DNA of 64,000 nucleotides from positions 372,001-436,000 of the forward strand of contig NZ_NPDR01000003.1 of the NCBI RefSeq assembly GCF_002811765.1. Reading direction: 5' to 3'. A program made the translations under genes and the position numbers. The DNA comes from Leptospira saintgironsiae (lineage in GTDB: Bacteria; Spirochaetota; Leptospiria; Leptospirales; Leptospiraceae). This document shows positions 39,673 to 49,598 of this stretch, piece by piece (positions within the stretch are counted from its first letter, which is position 1; each line of letters begins with the position of its first letter). Under the pieces are notes generated by a model that worked only from the letters and a program-made list of their open reading frames with translations, ran no database searches and had not been told where the DNA came from.

Positions 39673-39690
39673 GGTTCCGCATTAGGAACC
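39673..39690 (+). promoter_or_regulatory. Hairpin over ribosome site of GT4 gene
   Basis: GGTTCC (39673-39678) and GGAACC (39685-39690) form a perfect 6-bp stem with loop GCATTA, ending 3 bases before the ATG at 39694. AGGA of the probable Shine-Dalgarno lies in the loop and 3' arm, so folding would hide it. A second purine stretch (GGAGGAGA, 39663-39670) lies upstream. Confidence 0.35.
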
Positions 39691-39693
39691 TAG

Positions 39694-40989
39694 ATGAAGA
39701 TTCTTTATTTTTCGGACACGTTTTTACCCAAAATAGATGGGGTCGCTATTTCTATGAGAAATTTTGCGGAAGCCCTTGCCGAAAGAGGACATGAATTTTT
39801 AATTTGTTGTCCACGTTATGGAGAAGGTGATTTCGATAAAATGGGAGATCATATTCGTCTGGAAAGATTCAGAAGTGGATATTTGCCTAGTTACCCTGAT
39901 ATCAAAGTTGTTTTACCTTCTCCTTCTAAAATAAAAAGAGCAATCAAAGAATTCCAACCTGATCTGGTGCATATCCACACTCCAGGGCTTATGGGAGTCT
40001 ACGGGATCAATGCTACTGAAAAGTATGGGATCCCAAGTATTGGGACCTATCATACATTGATGTCTGAACAGGACATGTATCTTTCTTTCTATCGTCTTTT
40101 GAAATTGGATAAACTTTTCATGAGAATTGGAAAGTTGAACAAGAAGATCAAGATAAAGGATTTAGTGAAGTTTGAAAAATTAGATAAGTTCAATATCCGT
40201 AAAAAGATCATTCTGAAAATTACGAATAATTTATACGATCGTTGTGACCTAATTATTTCTCCTTCTCACTTGATCAAAAAGCAGTTAGAAGAGTTTGGAT
40301 TAAAGAAACCTGTGGCTGTTATATCAAATGGTTTGGATCTTTCTCAATTTAAAGGAAGTCCTAAAACTCTTTCGGAAAGTCCTAAACTTCTGCACGTCGG
40401 TAGGATCTCCTACGAGAAAAACTGCGATGTAATCATTAACTCTTTCAAATTGATCATTGAAAAGATCCCTTCGGCTACGCTAACAATTATAGGGGATGGA
40501 CCTGCTTTAGCTTCTCTTAAGGTTCAAGCTCAGAAATTAGGCATAGACCAAGCAATTACTTTTACTGGTTTTATAGATAGGGCAGAACTTCCGAATCATT
40601 ATCCGAATTACGATCTGTTCTTGACTGCTTCTACGATGGAAACACAGGGACTTGTAATTTTGGAATCTGTTGCTTGCGGACTTCCTGCGGTGGGTGTGGA
40701 TTCATTTGCAATCCCAGAACTCGTCCATGATGGTGTGAATGGATTTATAGCAAAACCATTCGATGTAAGAGATATCGCGGATAAAACAGTTCGTATTCTA
40801 GAAGATCCTACAATGTATGCTTCCTTCTCCAAGGAATCCTTAAAAATTTCTCAAAACCACGAGATGAAAGCATGCGTGGATAGAATGGAAGAAGTATATA
40901 AATCAGTTGCAGAGCAAAAGAATAAGAAGAAGAAAAGATCAATATTAAATACGATCTTCTCTTTGGATCCTTTCGGGATCTTAGGCTGA
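39694..40989 (+). CDS. Family 4 glycosyltransferase
   Basis: 431 aa. GT-B fold retaining glycosyltransferase. N-terminal [16 protein letters not shown] glycine/acceptor loop; H-I-H-T-P-G-L-M-G; second domain with [15 protein letters not shown], the F-T-G-F-I strand and the E-x7-E motif region ([12 protein letters not shown]). Probably builds membrane glycolipid or lipopolysaccharide. It adds a basic C-terminal tail (KNKKKKR). Hairpin before its start. Convergent with the GT9 gene: stop codons abut (TGATCA). Confidence 0.88.
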   Translation: MKILYFSDTFLPKIDGVAISMRNFAEALAERGHEFLICCPRYGEGDFDKMGDHIRLERFRSGYLPSYPDIKVVLPSPSKIKRAIKEFQPDLVHIHTPGLMGVYGINATEKYGIPSIGTYHTLMSEQDMYLSFYRLLKLDKLFMRIGKLNKKIKIKDLVKFEKLDKFNIRKKIILKITNNLYDRCDLIISPSHLIKKQLEEFGLKKPVAVISNGLDLSQFKGSPKTLSESPKLLHVGRISYEKNCDVIINSFKLIIEKIPSATLTIIGDGPALASLKVQAQKLGIDQAITFTGFIDRAELPNHYPNYDLFLTASTMETQGLVILESVACGLPAVGVDSFAIPELVHDGVNGFIAKPFDVRDIADKTVRILEDPTMYASFSKESLKISQNHEMKACVDRMEEVYKSVAEQKNKKKKRSILNTIFSLDPFGILG

Positions 40990-42048
40990 TCAGAAAAGTG
41001 TATTAATATTCTTGATGACGTTGATCCTTTTGATCACGTCTTCTGGAGTAATTCTTTCCATACAGGCAAAGTCTTTTCTATAACAAGTCGTATTTCCGTA
41101 AATACTGCACGGCCTGCAAGGCAGATCATCTATTTGTAAAACTCCAGTGTCTTCCTGGCCGAAAGGTGCAAATCCAGAAAGTGGGTGAGTAGTCCCGAAT
41201 AAAGCGATCACAGGGCGTTTTAGAAGTGCTGCGATATGGATATTAGAAGAATCCATTCCGATAATCACATCCATTCTTTCCATAATACCCAATTCGCCTC
41301 GTATTCCAAGTTTACCACCGGAAACGATTGTCATGGATTGGTCCCCATTTCTCCATTCTTCCATTTGAACTGCTTCTTGCGACGAACCGAATAAGAAAAT
41401 TCTAATATTAGGAAATTCCTCTTTTAGTAGCCTGAGCAATTCTAGGCTTTTTTCTAAAGGCCATTCTTTCAATTTATGACCTGCAAAAGGTGCATAACCC
41501 ACCCAGAGTCCTTCTTTTTTGTCTATCTTTCTTGCAAGAAGGAAGTCTTTTGCATAAATTTTGGATTCAGGATCCACATTGATCCAAGGGCCTTTTCGTA
41601 CGGTCGCAGGAAAACCTGCTTTTTCAAAAACTTTAAGATATCTGTCTACAGTGTGAGGAAGTTTGCGCAAAACCTTTCTGGTTTTACGGATCTGGCGCAT
41701 TTTTTCTCTTCTTCCCTTGATAATCCTAAAAACGGAAACTCCTCTGACCCAAAAGAAAAAACTAATAAAGCGAGATCTAACACTAGAGTGTAGGTCTACG
41801 ATCTTTTCATATGGACCAAGTTTATTCAATTCTTTGAATAAACGATATAATCCGGATAGACCTTTATACTTTTTAAGATTGATCCCGATTACATGAACAT
41901 TCGGGATATTATAAAAGAAGGGAGCATAATTCCCTCTAGTAACAACCGTGAGTTGTATATTCGTATACTTGGCGGCTACGGCGATTAATGCCGGAGCCAT
42001 CAAGGCGACATCTCCCATCGCTGAGAATCTTAGCACCAAAAGATTCAT
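40990..42048 (-). CDS. Family 9 glycosyltransferase (heptosyltransferase type)
   Basis: 352 aa. GT9 family, which adds heptose or related sugars to lipopolysaccharide core. M-N-L-L-V-L-R-F-S-A-M-G-D-V-A-L start; V-G-Y-A-P-F-A-G-H-K-L-K-E-W-P donor-domain strand; D-S-S-N-I-H-I-A-A and A-L-F-G-T-T-H-P of the conserved C-terminal domain. A Cys cluster (C-R-P-C-S-I-Y-G-N-T-T-C) follows. Its start overlaps the end of the DUF4254 gene by 4 bases, a pairing that recurs with this family. Confidence 0.87.
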   Translation of the reverse strand: MNLLVLRFSAMGDVALMAPALIAVAAKYTNIQLTVVTRGNYAPFFYNIPNVHVIGINLKKYKGLSGLYRLFKELNKLGPYEKIVDLHSSVRSRFISFFFWVRGVSVFRIIKGRREKMRQIRKTRKVLRKLPHTVDRYLKVFEKAGFPATVRKGPWINVDPESKIYAKDFLLARKIDKKEGLWVGYAPFAGHKLKEWPLEKSLELLRLLKEEFPNIRIFLFGSSQEAVQMEEWRNGDQSMTIVSGGKLGIRGELGIMERMDVIIGMDSSNIHIAALLKRPVIALFGTTHPLSGFAPFGQEDTGVLQIDDLPCRPCSIYGNTTCYRKDFACMERITPEDVIKRINVIKNINTLF

Positions 42049-42647
42049 GCTTGTTTTGTATATAAGGATGGGTTCAGATTTTTGTCGTTATACATTTTCA
42101 TCTGCCTATACACCTTATAGAATTTATCTCCTTTAGATAAATCGTCCAGAAGTTCATCCAGACATTTGGAAAGATCAGTCCTTTGTTCTAGCAAAACATT
42201 CAACTTGTTTTGGCAAGTTTGGATATGTTCAGGACTCACATCCTTTCTTTCCGTTTGTTCTTTCATGTGATAAATTTTGAGTTCCAGGATGCTCATCCTG
42301 TCAATCAGCCAAGCAGGGGTTTCTGAGTTCATTCTGGCATTTGGCTTTCTTTCCACGGACTTATACATCGCAGAAATTTGATCATCAATCTGCTCTACTA
42401 AATCAGTTCTCTCCTGGTTCAAAGCGTCTATTTTTCTTTTGAACTGGACAAGCTCCTTGTCCGGAAGGTCAGGTCTTCGGATTTCGTCTTCCACATGCCA
42501 TTGGATGGTATCTATTTGGTTTTTTTGGTAAAATAGGAACTCAAGGGAAGGTTGTGGGAATGGATTTGGAGAAAGAGTTTCCTCTTTATGCCAGTCCGTG
42601 ACGGAATTTTTGAATATCTCAACCACTTTGGCCGATTCTAACTTCAT
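42045..42647 (-). CDS. DUF4254 protein
   Basis: 200 aa, all-helical. Matches the DUF4254 family: N-terminal W-H-K-E-E, then F-L-F-Y-Q-K-N-Q-I-D-T-I-Q-W-H-V-E-D-E-I-R-R-P, I-x-A-L-N-Q-E-R-x-D-L-V-E-Q-I-D and W-L-I-D-R-M-S-I-L-E-L-K-I-Y-H-M. The E-D-E-I-R and D-R-x-S-I-L-x-L-K-I-Y motifs are diagnostic. Molecular role unknown; it is repeatedly linked to heptosyltransferase-type genes, as here, so an envelope polysaccharide role is likely. Confidence 0.85.
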   Translation of the reverse strand: MKLESAKVVEIFKNSVTDWHKEETLSPNPFPQPSLEFLFYQKNQIDTIQWHVEDEIRRPDLPDKELVQFKRKIDALNQERTDLVEQIDDQISAMYKSVERKPNARMNSETPAWLIDRMSILELKIYHMKEQTERKDVSPEHIQTCQNKLNVLLEQRTDLSKCLDELLDDLSKGDKFYKVYRQMKMYNDKNLNPSLYTKQA

Positions 42648-42775
42648 CGGAGCTAGAATTTACGTGATAGACCAAAAATCAAGAGGATTTCCTACTATCG
42701 GTCCGTCGGCTAATACCAGAGTACGATATAGTTCCGCTTTACAAAATAAATTTCCCAGGTTAGGATTTTGCCCGC

Positions 42776-44530
42776 ATGAAAAAAATAGTTCCTCCGGAAG
42801 CGTTGCAATTTTTAGCGTCTATCCCCTTATTCAAGGGTCTCCCGAGAAAATTACTAGTCTTACTCTATGGCCATATAGAAGAACGAAACGTTCATAATCA
42901 CACAGTCATTTATTATAAGGGAGAGATCTCCAAGGAACTTTACATAATCCGACACGGAGAAGTAATGATGACCTTGGGAGAGGCAGGCAAAACGGTTCGT
43001 TACTTGGGAGAAGGTGACGTATTCGCGGAGAATAGCGTTCTAACAAGAACAGCTCACACTGGTTCTGCAACTGCAATCCTGGATACATTATTATACGTTT
43101 TAGATGGAGAATATTTCCTCAAATTAGCCGCAAAAGAAAGAGTACTTTCTCAAAACTTAATGAGGCTGATGGGAATGAGAATGAGAGAGGTGATGGAAGA
43201 TTCTTCCAGCCCAATGCATTCTCCTAGAAGGCTTGTATGCCATATTCCTATAGAAGAAGTAGAGGATTTTAAAGTTCATCTAGAGTCAATTGTGGATAAT
43301 GGTAGGAAGTCCCACGAAGGCCATGTTTCCCTTTTGAGAATGGATACTTTCAAAGGAAAATCAGTCTCTGAGATGATCAGAACAATCGCTCAATTGAGAA
43401 AGAAGTCTTCTATACTACATCTGTATTTTAAAAATCCGGAGATCCAACCAGAGTTAGATAAGATTGTTCAACAATGTGATCAGATCGTTTTCTGGGAAGA
43501 AAAACCGGAAAGAAATCTAAAACAGAAAAGTGAGATATTAGGTTATTGGGAACCAAGAATACGAAATTTTTCTGGAAGGACTTCTCGCATTATTGTATCC
43601 GAAAACGGATTAAGAAAACATGAAGAGTCCGCCAACCAAAAGATATTTTATAAGGGGGAGACATTTGCCAGATATTTGGTATCGAGGACCCGAGGAATTG
43701 CATTGGGCGGAGGAGGAGCAAGAGCACTTGCTCACGTGGGCCTTTTAAAAGTTTTAGAAAGAGAAGGGATCCGTTTTGATTTTGTAAGTGGTTCTTCTTT
43801 CGGTGCGGTGATCGGAGCATTATATGCAAGGGGAGAAAGCACCGATTCTATTTTCAAAATGATCGGTAAGTTTTTTGGAGGAATAGAAAAACCATTCGAT
43901 CCTACCATCCCGCTCATTTCCTTTTTCAAAGGTAAAAGAATGCTTAGAATGTTAAAGGATGCATTCGGAACCCAATTGATAGAAGATCTAAAAATCCCGT
44001 TTGCGACTTCAGCCGTGGATCTTCATAGCGGACAAGAATATGTAATGGACCAAGGACCCGTCTGGGAAGCGCTCGCTGCTGCAATGAGTTTACCAGGGAT
44101 GTTTCCACCTGTATTCAAAGGTGATCATCTTTTGATAGATGGTGGAGTGATCAATAATGTGCCGGAAAACTTGATTAGAAGAAAAGGTGCGGATGTGATC
44201 TTATCTGTGAACGTTTCTCCCCTTAGAGACGAGGGGATCGTGAGACTTTTGGAAGATAGAAAGGTAACCGGAAAATCATTTTTTAAAAATCTTTGGGAAG
44301 ATATTACTTATCCTCCAATTCTAAAGATTATGGCTAGAGCGATAACATTAGAGGGAAGAGAGATTACTAAATTGAGGAAAGAAAAAATGGATCTTTTTAT
44401 CAATTTGCATATCGAAGAATTCGCATTTACAGATTTTGGAAAATATAAGGAAATCATTAAGAAGGGAGAGTTAGAAACGGAAGCCGCGATTGGTGATATC
44501 CGTAAACTATTCTTCCCCGCAGAAAAATAG
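42776..44530 (+). CDS. Patatin-like phospholipase with cyclic-nucleotide domain
   Basis: 584 aa. Residues about 13-140 form a cyclic-nucleotide-binding domain (K-G-E-I-S-K-E-L-Y-I-I-R-H-G-E-V, G-E-G-D-V-F-A-E). Residues 306-500 are a patatin lipase: oxyanion loop G-G-G-G-A-R-A-L-A-H-V-G, nucleophile S341 in G-S-S-F-G and catalytic Asp455 in I-D-G-G. Resembles the neuropathy-target-esterase arrangement (single cNMP domain). It probably hydrolyses phospholipids or lysophospholipids. No transmembrane segment. Its stop abuts that of the convergent nucleosidase (TAGTTA). Confidence 0.87.
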   Translation: MKKIVPPEALQFLASIPLFKGLPRKLLVLLYGHIEERNVHNHTVIYYKGEISKELYIIRHGEVMMTLGEAGKTVRYLGEGDVFAENSVLTRTAHTGSATAILDTLLYVLDGEYFLKLAAKERVLSQNLMRLMGMRMREVMEDSSSPMHSPRRLVCHIPIEEVEDFKVHLESIVDNGRKSHEGHVSLLRMDTFKGKSVSEMIRTIAQLRKKSSILHLYFKNPEIQPELDKIVQQCDQIVFWEEKPERNLKQKSEILGYWEPRIRNFSGRTSRIIVSENGLRKHEESANQKIFYKGETFARYLVSRTRGIALGGGGARALAHVGLLKVLEREGIRFDFVSGSSFGAVIGALYARGESTDSIFKMIGKFFGGIEKPFDPTIPLISFFKGKRMLRMLKDAFGTQLIEDLKIPFATSAVDLHSGQEYVMDQGPVWEALAAAMSLPGMFPPVFKGDHLLIDGGVINNVPENLIRRKGADVILSVNVSPLRDEGIVRLLEDRKVTGKSFFKNLWEDITYPPILKIMARAITLEGREITKLRKEKMDLFINLHIEEFAFTDFGKYKEIIKKGELETEAAIGDIRKLFFPAEK

Positions 44531-45160
44531 TTAGAGATAACTTAGGATCTTTTCCTGGAGTCTATCTGAATGTTTTCTCCAGGATAGTTTCCATTCTTCA
44601 CTTCCTTTTGGTCCTACTTTGTTCGTAAGTGCAAATATTGTCCCGAAAGGAATATTAAATAGATTACATACTTTCGCAAGACCGAAGGCTTCCATATTTT
44701 CGAAGCCTAAACCTTCTCCTTTAATCCTTTCTAATGCGCGTGGACTTAAATCTTCTAATGTGACCGAGCCAGTTCCGTTAGTAGCGGATTCTACAAAATC
44801 ATTTCCATCAAACGGGAACTGTAAATCTGGGAATTCCAACTTAAAAGTCATACTTTCTGGAAGTCGGATCTTTTTGTCTAAAAATGCGATTTGGTAATTT
44901 GCGAATACTTTCGAAATTCCGAATTTACCTTCCCAATCTTTTCGAGGGATCCAGTTATAAACTCCTGCAGAACCTATTCCCAAAATCACTTTGGGTTTCC
45001 AGTTAGAAGACTCTGAAAGATATTTCTGGAGATTGATAGCAGCTTCCAATTCTCCAATGCCTGCTTCGAAGGTATGGATTTTGGGATCTAATTTGAGTTT
45101 GTCGACTTCTCCCGCGAAAGCTGCGCAGAAAAGGATGTCCTGGATTTTAAGGTCGCTCAT
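44531..45160 (-). CDS. Nucleoside phosphorylase-superfamily hydrolase
   Basis: 209 aa. PNP_UDP_1 fold: I-L-F-C-A-A-F-A-G-E-V at the start, G-I-G-E-L-E-A-A-I-N, V-I-L-G-I-G-S-A-G-V-Y and the E-N-M-E-A-F-G-L-A base/ribose motif. Size and motifs fit futalosine hydrolase (MqnB), used in the alternative menaquinone route, or an MTA/SAH nucleosidase. No adjacent menaquinone gene helps decide. The gene starts 4 bases after the acyl-CoA synthetase stop. Confidence 0.65.
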   Translation of the reverse strand: MSDLKIQDILFCAAFAGEVDKLKLDPKIHTFEAGIGELEAAINLQKYLSESSNWKPKVILGIGSAGVYNWIPRKDWEGKFGISKVFANYQIAFLDKKIRLPESMTFKLEFPDLQFPFDGNDFVESATNGTGSVTLEDLSPRALERIKGEGLGFENMEAFGLAKVCNLFNIPFGTIFALTNKVGPKGSEEWKLSWRKHSDRLQEKILSYL

Positions 45161-45164
45161 CTGA

Positions 45165-47093
45165 TTAAAGAAAGATCGTTTTTATCAGATCGGCATAGAG
45201 TTCTGCAACCTTATTTCTTTTCACTTTCATGGTTTCGGTGAGTTCTTTTCCTTTTTCGAACTCCTTGTCTAAGAGGCGAAACTCACCTATTTTTTCGAAA
45301 TTTTTAAATCCGTTTTTTTCTGAGATCGTGTTCTTGAGCAAATCCTTATAGAACTTCAGGACTTTGGGGTCTTGGACCAGGGCAGAATTGTCATTAGGCA
45401 GGCGAATTCCTTGGGAAGAAAAATGATCTTTAAGTTTGGCAAAGTCTGGAACGATTAATACCGCCAAAAACTTTTGGTCCTGGCCTAAAACTACTGCAGT
45501 CAACACCCAACCAGTTTCTAAAATTTTTCCTTCGATTGGTTCAGGTTCTACATTCTCTCCTGACGAAAGGACGATTGTATCCTTTGCTCTACCTGCAAAT
45601 TTTAATTCGCCTGTTTTGGTCCAAACGAATAAGTCACCAGAGTTAAACCATCCATCTGAAAAATTGGACTGGGTAAGTTCTGTATTTTTATAATAACCTG
45701 CGGTTACATGAGGGCCCTTATGCCAGGCGATCCCTTTGTCTCCAGGTCTGGAAACTACAACATTCTGCTCATTGACTAATTTGATATGTGCTCCAGGAAA
45801 AACAGGTCCTATTGCTCCTGTTTTTGGAATTGGAAAACTTCCTAATGCTCCCATTCCGGTAGTCTCAGTCATTCCGTAAGTTTCTATAATAGGAACTCCC
45901 ATAGAACGAAAGAAAAATTGGATTTTGGGAGGCATTGCTCCCGCACCACAAAATGCAAACTTAAGTTGTCCACCGAATAGAGCCCTAACAGGTGCGAGTA
46001 TTTTCTGAGCTATAATATTCAAAGAATAGAATATAGGTAGAAGTAGGGTAGATACTACTGTGTCAGTCAACTTCTCCTCTTTATTTGAGTCTTCTGTTTC
46101 TGAATAATTTCCAGAGACAGTATCTAATAAAGAATTATAGGTTTCCGCAATTCGGACAGCCAATTTAAAGATTGCAAGTTTTGCAGGAGAAGATTTGGAA
46201 ACCTTATCCCAGATCCTACGATACAATGCTTCCCAAACTCTGGGAACAGAAACTAAAACTGTAGGTTTGATTATCTCAAAGTCTCTGGTAAGCCCGGAAA
46301 CATTGGAGCAGGCGAGTGAGGCTCCCCAAGAAAGAAGTGCTGTTTCTAAAATCCTTTCTGCAATATGCCAAGGAGGAAGGAAGACTACAACTCTATCAGA
46401 ATAATTTGCAGGCACAAATTGTTGCAACTGATCAATCGTCCAGGTAAAAGATCTATGTTTTAGAACTACACCTTTGGGCACGCCAGTGGTTCCTGAAGTA
46501 TAGATGATTGTAGCAATATCGTTTTCAGTTAAAGATTCTCCGATTGAATGAATAAGTGACTTTCCCTTCTTTTCGACCCAGGCTCTTCCATGAGCGATCG
46601 CAGTTTCCAGATCTATAAATTCTATTTTAGGATATGCAGCCTTTAGTTTTGCCAATGAGGCAAAGTTTTCTTCAGACTCAATGAGTATTATGGTTTCTAG
46701 ATGTTTTAATCTGTTTAGAACATTTCCCAGTTTGACTAGGACCTGTTCTTTTTCTATAAATGTGATCTTGGATTCAGTATGATCTAAGATATAAAATATC
46801 TCTTCTTCACTTGCGTCACATCCACGAGGAACATCCGCTCCACCTGAACACATTACGGAGAAGGAGCATAATGCCCATTCCGTCCTATTATCACAGAATA
46901 ATCCTACCTTATCACCTTTATTCAGATTTTTCTGTCTGAAAAATCCGGAAAGATTTTCCAAATTTAAAAACCATTCAGAATAGGAGATCCCGGAGAATGA
47001 TTTTAATTTTTCATCCCAGATCCATTGGAAAGGCCTGTCCTTGTAATGAATACAAGAGTCCCTGACGAGATGATAGATGCTTCTTTTTTCCAT
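45165..47093 (-). CDS. Long-chain acyl-CoA synthetase (AMP-forming)
   Basis: 642 aa. ANL-superfamily ligase: P-loop motif I-I-Y-T-S-G-T-T-G-V-P-K-G, E-T-Y-G-M-T-E-T, W-F-N-S-G-D-L-F and the terminal K-V-K-R-N-K-V-A-E-L-Y with the catalytic lysine. Inserted segment near residues 310-340 (SDSNKEE-like) is typical of long-chain synthetases. Activates fatty acids for membrane lipid synthesis or oxidation. Five bases separate it from argC. Confidence 0.88.
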   Translation of the reverse strand: MEKRSIYHLVRDSCIHYKDRPFQWIWDEKLKSFSGISYSEWFLNLENLSGFFRQKNLNKGDKVGLFCDNRTEWALCSFSVMCSGGADVPRGCDASEEEIFYILDHTESKITFIEKEQVLVKLGNVLNRLKHLETIILIESEENFASLAKLKAAYPKIEFIDLETAIAHGRAWVEKKGKSLIHSIGESLTENDIATIIYTSGTTGVPKGVVLKHRSFTWTIDQLQQFVPANYSDRVVVFLPPWHIAERILETALLSWGASLACSNVSGLTRDFEIIKPTVLVSVPRVWEALYRRIWDKVSKSSPAKLAIFKLAVRIAETYNSLLDTVSGNYSETEDSNKEEKLTDTVVSTLLLPIFYSLNIIAQKILAPVRALFGGQLKFAFCGAGAMPPKIQFFFRSMGVPIIETYGMTETTGMGALGSFPIPKTGAIGPVFPGAHIKLVNEQNVVVSRPGDKGIAWHKGPHVTAGYYKNTELTQSNFSDGWFNSGDLFVWTKTGELKFAGRAKDTIVLSSGENVEPEPIEGKILETGWVLTAVVLGQDQKFLAVLIVPDFAKLKDHFSSQGIRLPNDNSALVQDPKVLKFYKDLLKNTISEKNGFKNFEKIGEFRLLDKEFEKGKELTETMKVKRNKVAELYADLIKTIFL

Positions 47094-47098
47094 AGGGA

Positions 47099-48112
47099 TT
47101 AGGAAAGTAGGCCCAGAGTTTCCTGCTCGTTCAACATTAAATTTATATTTTGTAATGCCTGGCTAGCCGCTCCCTTCATTAGGTTGTCCAGAGCAGAGAC
47201 GATAGTGATATTCTTTCCTCTCTGTCTTAAGCTTATATCTAAGAAGTTGGTATGTTGCACTTTTGCCAGATCAATCTCTTCGGGAGTTTTTCTGATACGG
47301 ACAAAAGGTTCTGATTTAGAATTTTCTATCAGAGTATCTAAGAAAGGTAGATTTTCTGAATTTGCTTCCAGATAGATCGTAGATAGAATTCCTCTATACA
47401 CAGGAAGCAAATGAGGCACAAATAAAATTTCAGGCTCGGAAAGTCCTGATCCAGCAAAACAATATTCTTGGATCTCTGGCTCATGTTGGTGACTTAAAAT
47501 TTTATAAGCTCTAAAATTTTCATACACACCATTGAAGGAAAATCCTCCATCTTCTACTCTTCCCCCGGCGCCGCTAATCCCAGATTTACAATCAGCTACA
47601 ATCCTTGGTTTGATCTCTTTTCTGAGATTTCCTAAAAAGTAGAGTGCTAATATCACTGAAGTGGAGAAACATCCTGGATTGGAAACAAAGTCAGCACCCT
47701 TCAATCTATCCCTGAAGATTTCTGGGATTCCGAATACTGCCTTTGCTGTTAAAGAAAAACTAGTATGTTTTAATTTATAATTCGTTTCGAATTTTTCTTG
47801 GTTATGAAGACGATATACTCCGGAGAGATCGATTACCTTATGACCTTTGTCTAGGAACTTAGGAGCTAACTCTAAGGCAGCATCGTTTGGAACTGCAAGA
47901 ACTACAAGTGAACCTTTTGGAACTTCATCCTCATGTTTTTTAAAAACTAGATCATTGGGTGAAACAAGATCTGGAAAAACTTCGGAAAGAGATTTGCCAG
48001 CAAGTTTGTCGCTAGTAACATGTACAGCCTTATATTTTGGATGGCGAGCAAGAAGTCCTAATAACTCTTTTCCTGTGAATCCGCCTGCTCCGATGATGCT
48101 GATCTCTGACAT
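47099..48112 (-). CDS. argC: N-acetyl-gamma-glutamyl-phosphate reductase
   Basis: 337 aa. Third step of arginine synthesis. Rossmann start [10 protein letters not shown], catalytic Cys in [15 protein letters not shown] motif with the catalytic His, V-P-H-L-L-P-V. Its ATG has AAGGAAAATTC upstream. First gene of a minus string with the acyl-CoA synthetase and nucleosidase. recA lies upstream on the same strand and is separated from it by a terminator. Confidence 0.95.
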   Translation of the reverse strand: MSEISIIGAGGFTGKELLGLLARHPKYKAVHVTSDKLAGKSLSEVFPDLVSPNDLVFKKHEDEVPKGSLVVLAVPNDAALELAPKFLDKGHKVIDLSGVYRLHNQEKFETNYKLKHTSFSLTAKAVFGIPEIFRDRLKGADFVSNPGCFSTSVILALYFLGNLRKEIKPRIVADCKSGISGAGGRVEDGGFSFNGVYENFRAYKILSHQHEPEIQEYCFAGSGLSEPEILFVPHLLPVYRGILSTIYLEANSENLPFLDTLIENSKSEPFVRIRKTPEEIDLAKVQHTNFLDISLRQRGKNITIVSALDNLMKGAASQALQNINLMLNEQETLGLLS

Positions 48113-48171
48113 GAATTTTCCTTTTGACTAGCGTTTGAAACAATTCTAAAAATCGGGACGAAGCTTGGAAT

Positions 48172-48202
48172 AAAAAAACGCCGGATGAGTTTTCATCCGG
48201 CG
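48172..48202 (-). terminator. Rho-independent terminator of recA
   Basis: CGCCGGATGA (48179-48188) and TCATCCGGCG (48193-48202) form a perfect 10-bp stem with a 4-base loop. On the minus strand the stem is followed by seven T (48178-48172). It lies 34 bases after the recA stop and before argC. Textbook form. Confidence 0.9.
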
Positions 48203-48235
48203 GTCAATGGTTTCTAAAAAGAAAGCCAGTAGTAA

Positions 48236-49324
48236 TTAGCCTGCTGCTTTTTGGGCTTCTTCAGACGGCGGAGCAGGTGGTAGTTTGCCGTCAGGTGCTA
48301 AAGGGGGTAATCCGTTCAGATCTCTTACCATATTTTCTACTTGGAAGGCGATCTCTGGATTTGATTTCAGAAATTCTTTAGCGGCTTCTTTTCCTTGGCC
48401 TATCTTTTCCGTGTTATGGGAATACCAGGCCCCGGATTTGCTAATAATGTCGTGTTTTACCCCTAAGTCAACGAGAGAACTTTCTCGGCTGATTCCGGTG
48501 TTAAAGATTATGTCGAATTCCGCCTGACGGAAAGGTGGTGCCATTTTGTTTTTTACAACTTTTACACGTACCCTGTTTCCAGTGGCTTCTTCCTTCTCTT
48601 TAAGTGTTTCTATCTTGCGGATGTCTAAACGGATCGTACTATAAAACTTTAATGCGTTTCCACCAGTGGTAGTTTCAGGAGAACCGAACATAACTCCGAT
48701 CTTCATACGGATCTGGTTGATGAATACTACAACAGTCTTTGACTTAGAAATGGTCCCAGTAAGTTTACGAAGTGCTTGGGACATAAGTCTTGCTTGCAGA
48801 CCCATATGAGAATCTCCCATATCGCCTTCGATCTCTGCCTTAGGAACTAATGCAGCAACCGAGTCTAAGACCACGATATCGATCGCATTGCTTCGGACTA
48901 GAGATTCACAAATTTCTAATGCTTCTTCTCCGTTGTCTGGTTGAGAAACTAATAGTTCCTCTAAGTTTACTCCTAACTTTTTAGCATAAGCAGGATCCAG
49001 TGCGTGTTCTGCGTCTATAAACGCTGCGACTCCACCTTTTTTTTGACATTCTGCAATTGCTGAAAGCGTAAGAGTTGTCTTACCGGAAGATTCCGGACCG
49101 TAGATTTCTACAATCCTTCCTAATGGATAACCGCCAATTCCTAATGCGATATCTAAATCTAAGGATCCTGTAGGAATAACAGGGGCAACCACGCTTGCAG
49201 ATGCAGCTCCCAGACGCATAATGGAGCCCTTACCGAATTGTTTTTCGATTTGGGTCATTGCCTGGTCTATGGCCTGGCGCTTGGAATCATCCAAACCCTG
49301 TGCTTCTTCTTTTTGCTTTTTCAT
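48236..49324 (-). CDS. recA: Recombinase RecA
   Basis: 362 aa from the ATG at 49324. Homologous-recombination and SOS coprotease filament protein. Walker [18 protein letters not shown] Walker [22 protein letters not shown]2 region, and an acidic/Pro-rich C-terminus. The open frame reaches a TTG at 49351 but GGAG lies 11 bases before ATG 49324, and the resulting start M-K-K-Q-K-E-E matches the lysine-rich start of leptospiral RecA as I recall it. No clear SOS box of the T-T-T-G-N5-C-A-A-A type is seen upstream. Confidence 0.96.
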   Translation of the reverse strand: MKKQKEEAQGLDDSKRQAIDQAMTQIEKQFGKGSIMRLGAASASVVAPVIPTGSLDLDIALGIGGYPLGRIVEIYGPESSGKTTLTLSAIAECQKKGGVAAFIDAEHALDPAYAKKLGVNLEELLVSQPDNGEEALEICESLVRSNAIDIVVLDSVAALVPKAEIEGDMGDSHMGLQARLMSQALRKLTGTISKSKTVVVFINQIRMKIGVMFGSPETTTGGNALKFYSTIRLDIRKIETLKEKEEATGNRVRVKVVKNKMAPPFRQAEFDIIFNTGISRESSLVDLGVKHDIISKSGAWYSHNTEKIGQGKEAAKEFLKSNPEIAFQVENMVRDLNGLPPLAPDGKLPPAPPSEEAQKAAG

Positions 49325-49399
49325 GGACTCTTTAGCTCCTTCTCTTGCCAAGACCCGGTTCCCCCTCAGATAAAACTGCGTGTACTTTTTTAATGGGAA

Positions 49400-49516
49400 T
49401 CAATCTTTTCTAATACGAAGGATACTCTTAGTCCCGGACAAATTCCAGGTCAGATCTAAAAAACCTTCAGATTCCCTGGGAAAAGTTTCTAATGAAATCA
49501 CTCTTATGTCACCCAA
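49400..49516 (-). CDS. Possible 38-aa ORF or gene remnant upstream of recA
   Basis: On the minus strand a frame from TTG (49516) to TGA (49400-49402) encodes 38 residues, beginning MGDIRVISLE and including S-E-G-F-L-D-L-T-W-N-L-S. Composition and codon use look like a real protein strand pattern rather than random AT-rich intergene. There is no Shine-Dalgarno, and the frame closes with a TAA just upstream. Either a small gene or the relic of a larger domain. Occupies most of the 274-base gap between recA and the next gene. Confidence 0.3.
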   Translation of the reverse strand: MGDIRVISLETFPRESEGFLDLTWNLSGTKSILRIRKD

Positions 49517-49598
49517 AAAATTAACTTAAGGCTGAAAAAAGTGCAAATATATGTATAGTAAATATGGTTGTAGTAGAATGGGACTCTAAAAACAAGGC

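Noticed and set aside
42598..42897. Open frame of 99 codons across the patatin gene start
   Set aside because: Overlaps the well-supported patatin gene and the start of the divergent DUF4254 gene in another frame; no domain or ribosome site.
49352..49598. SOS/LexA box upstream of recA
   Set aside because: Searched for TTTG-N5-CAAA on both strands by eye and found none.
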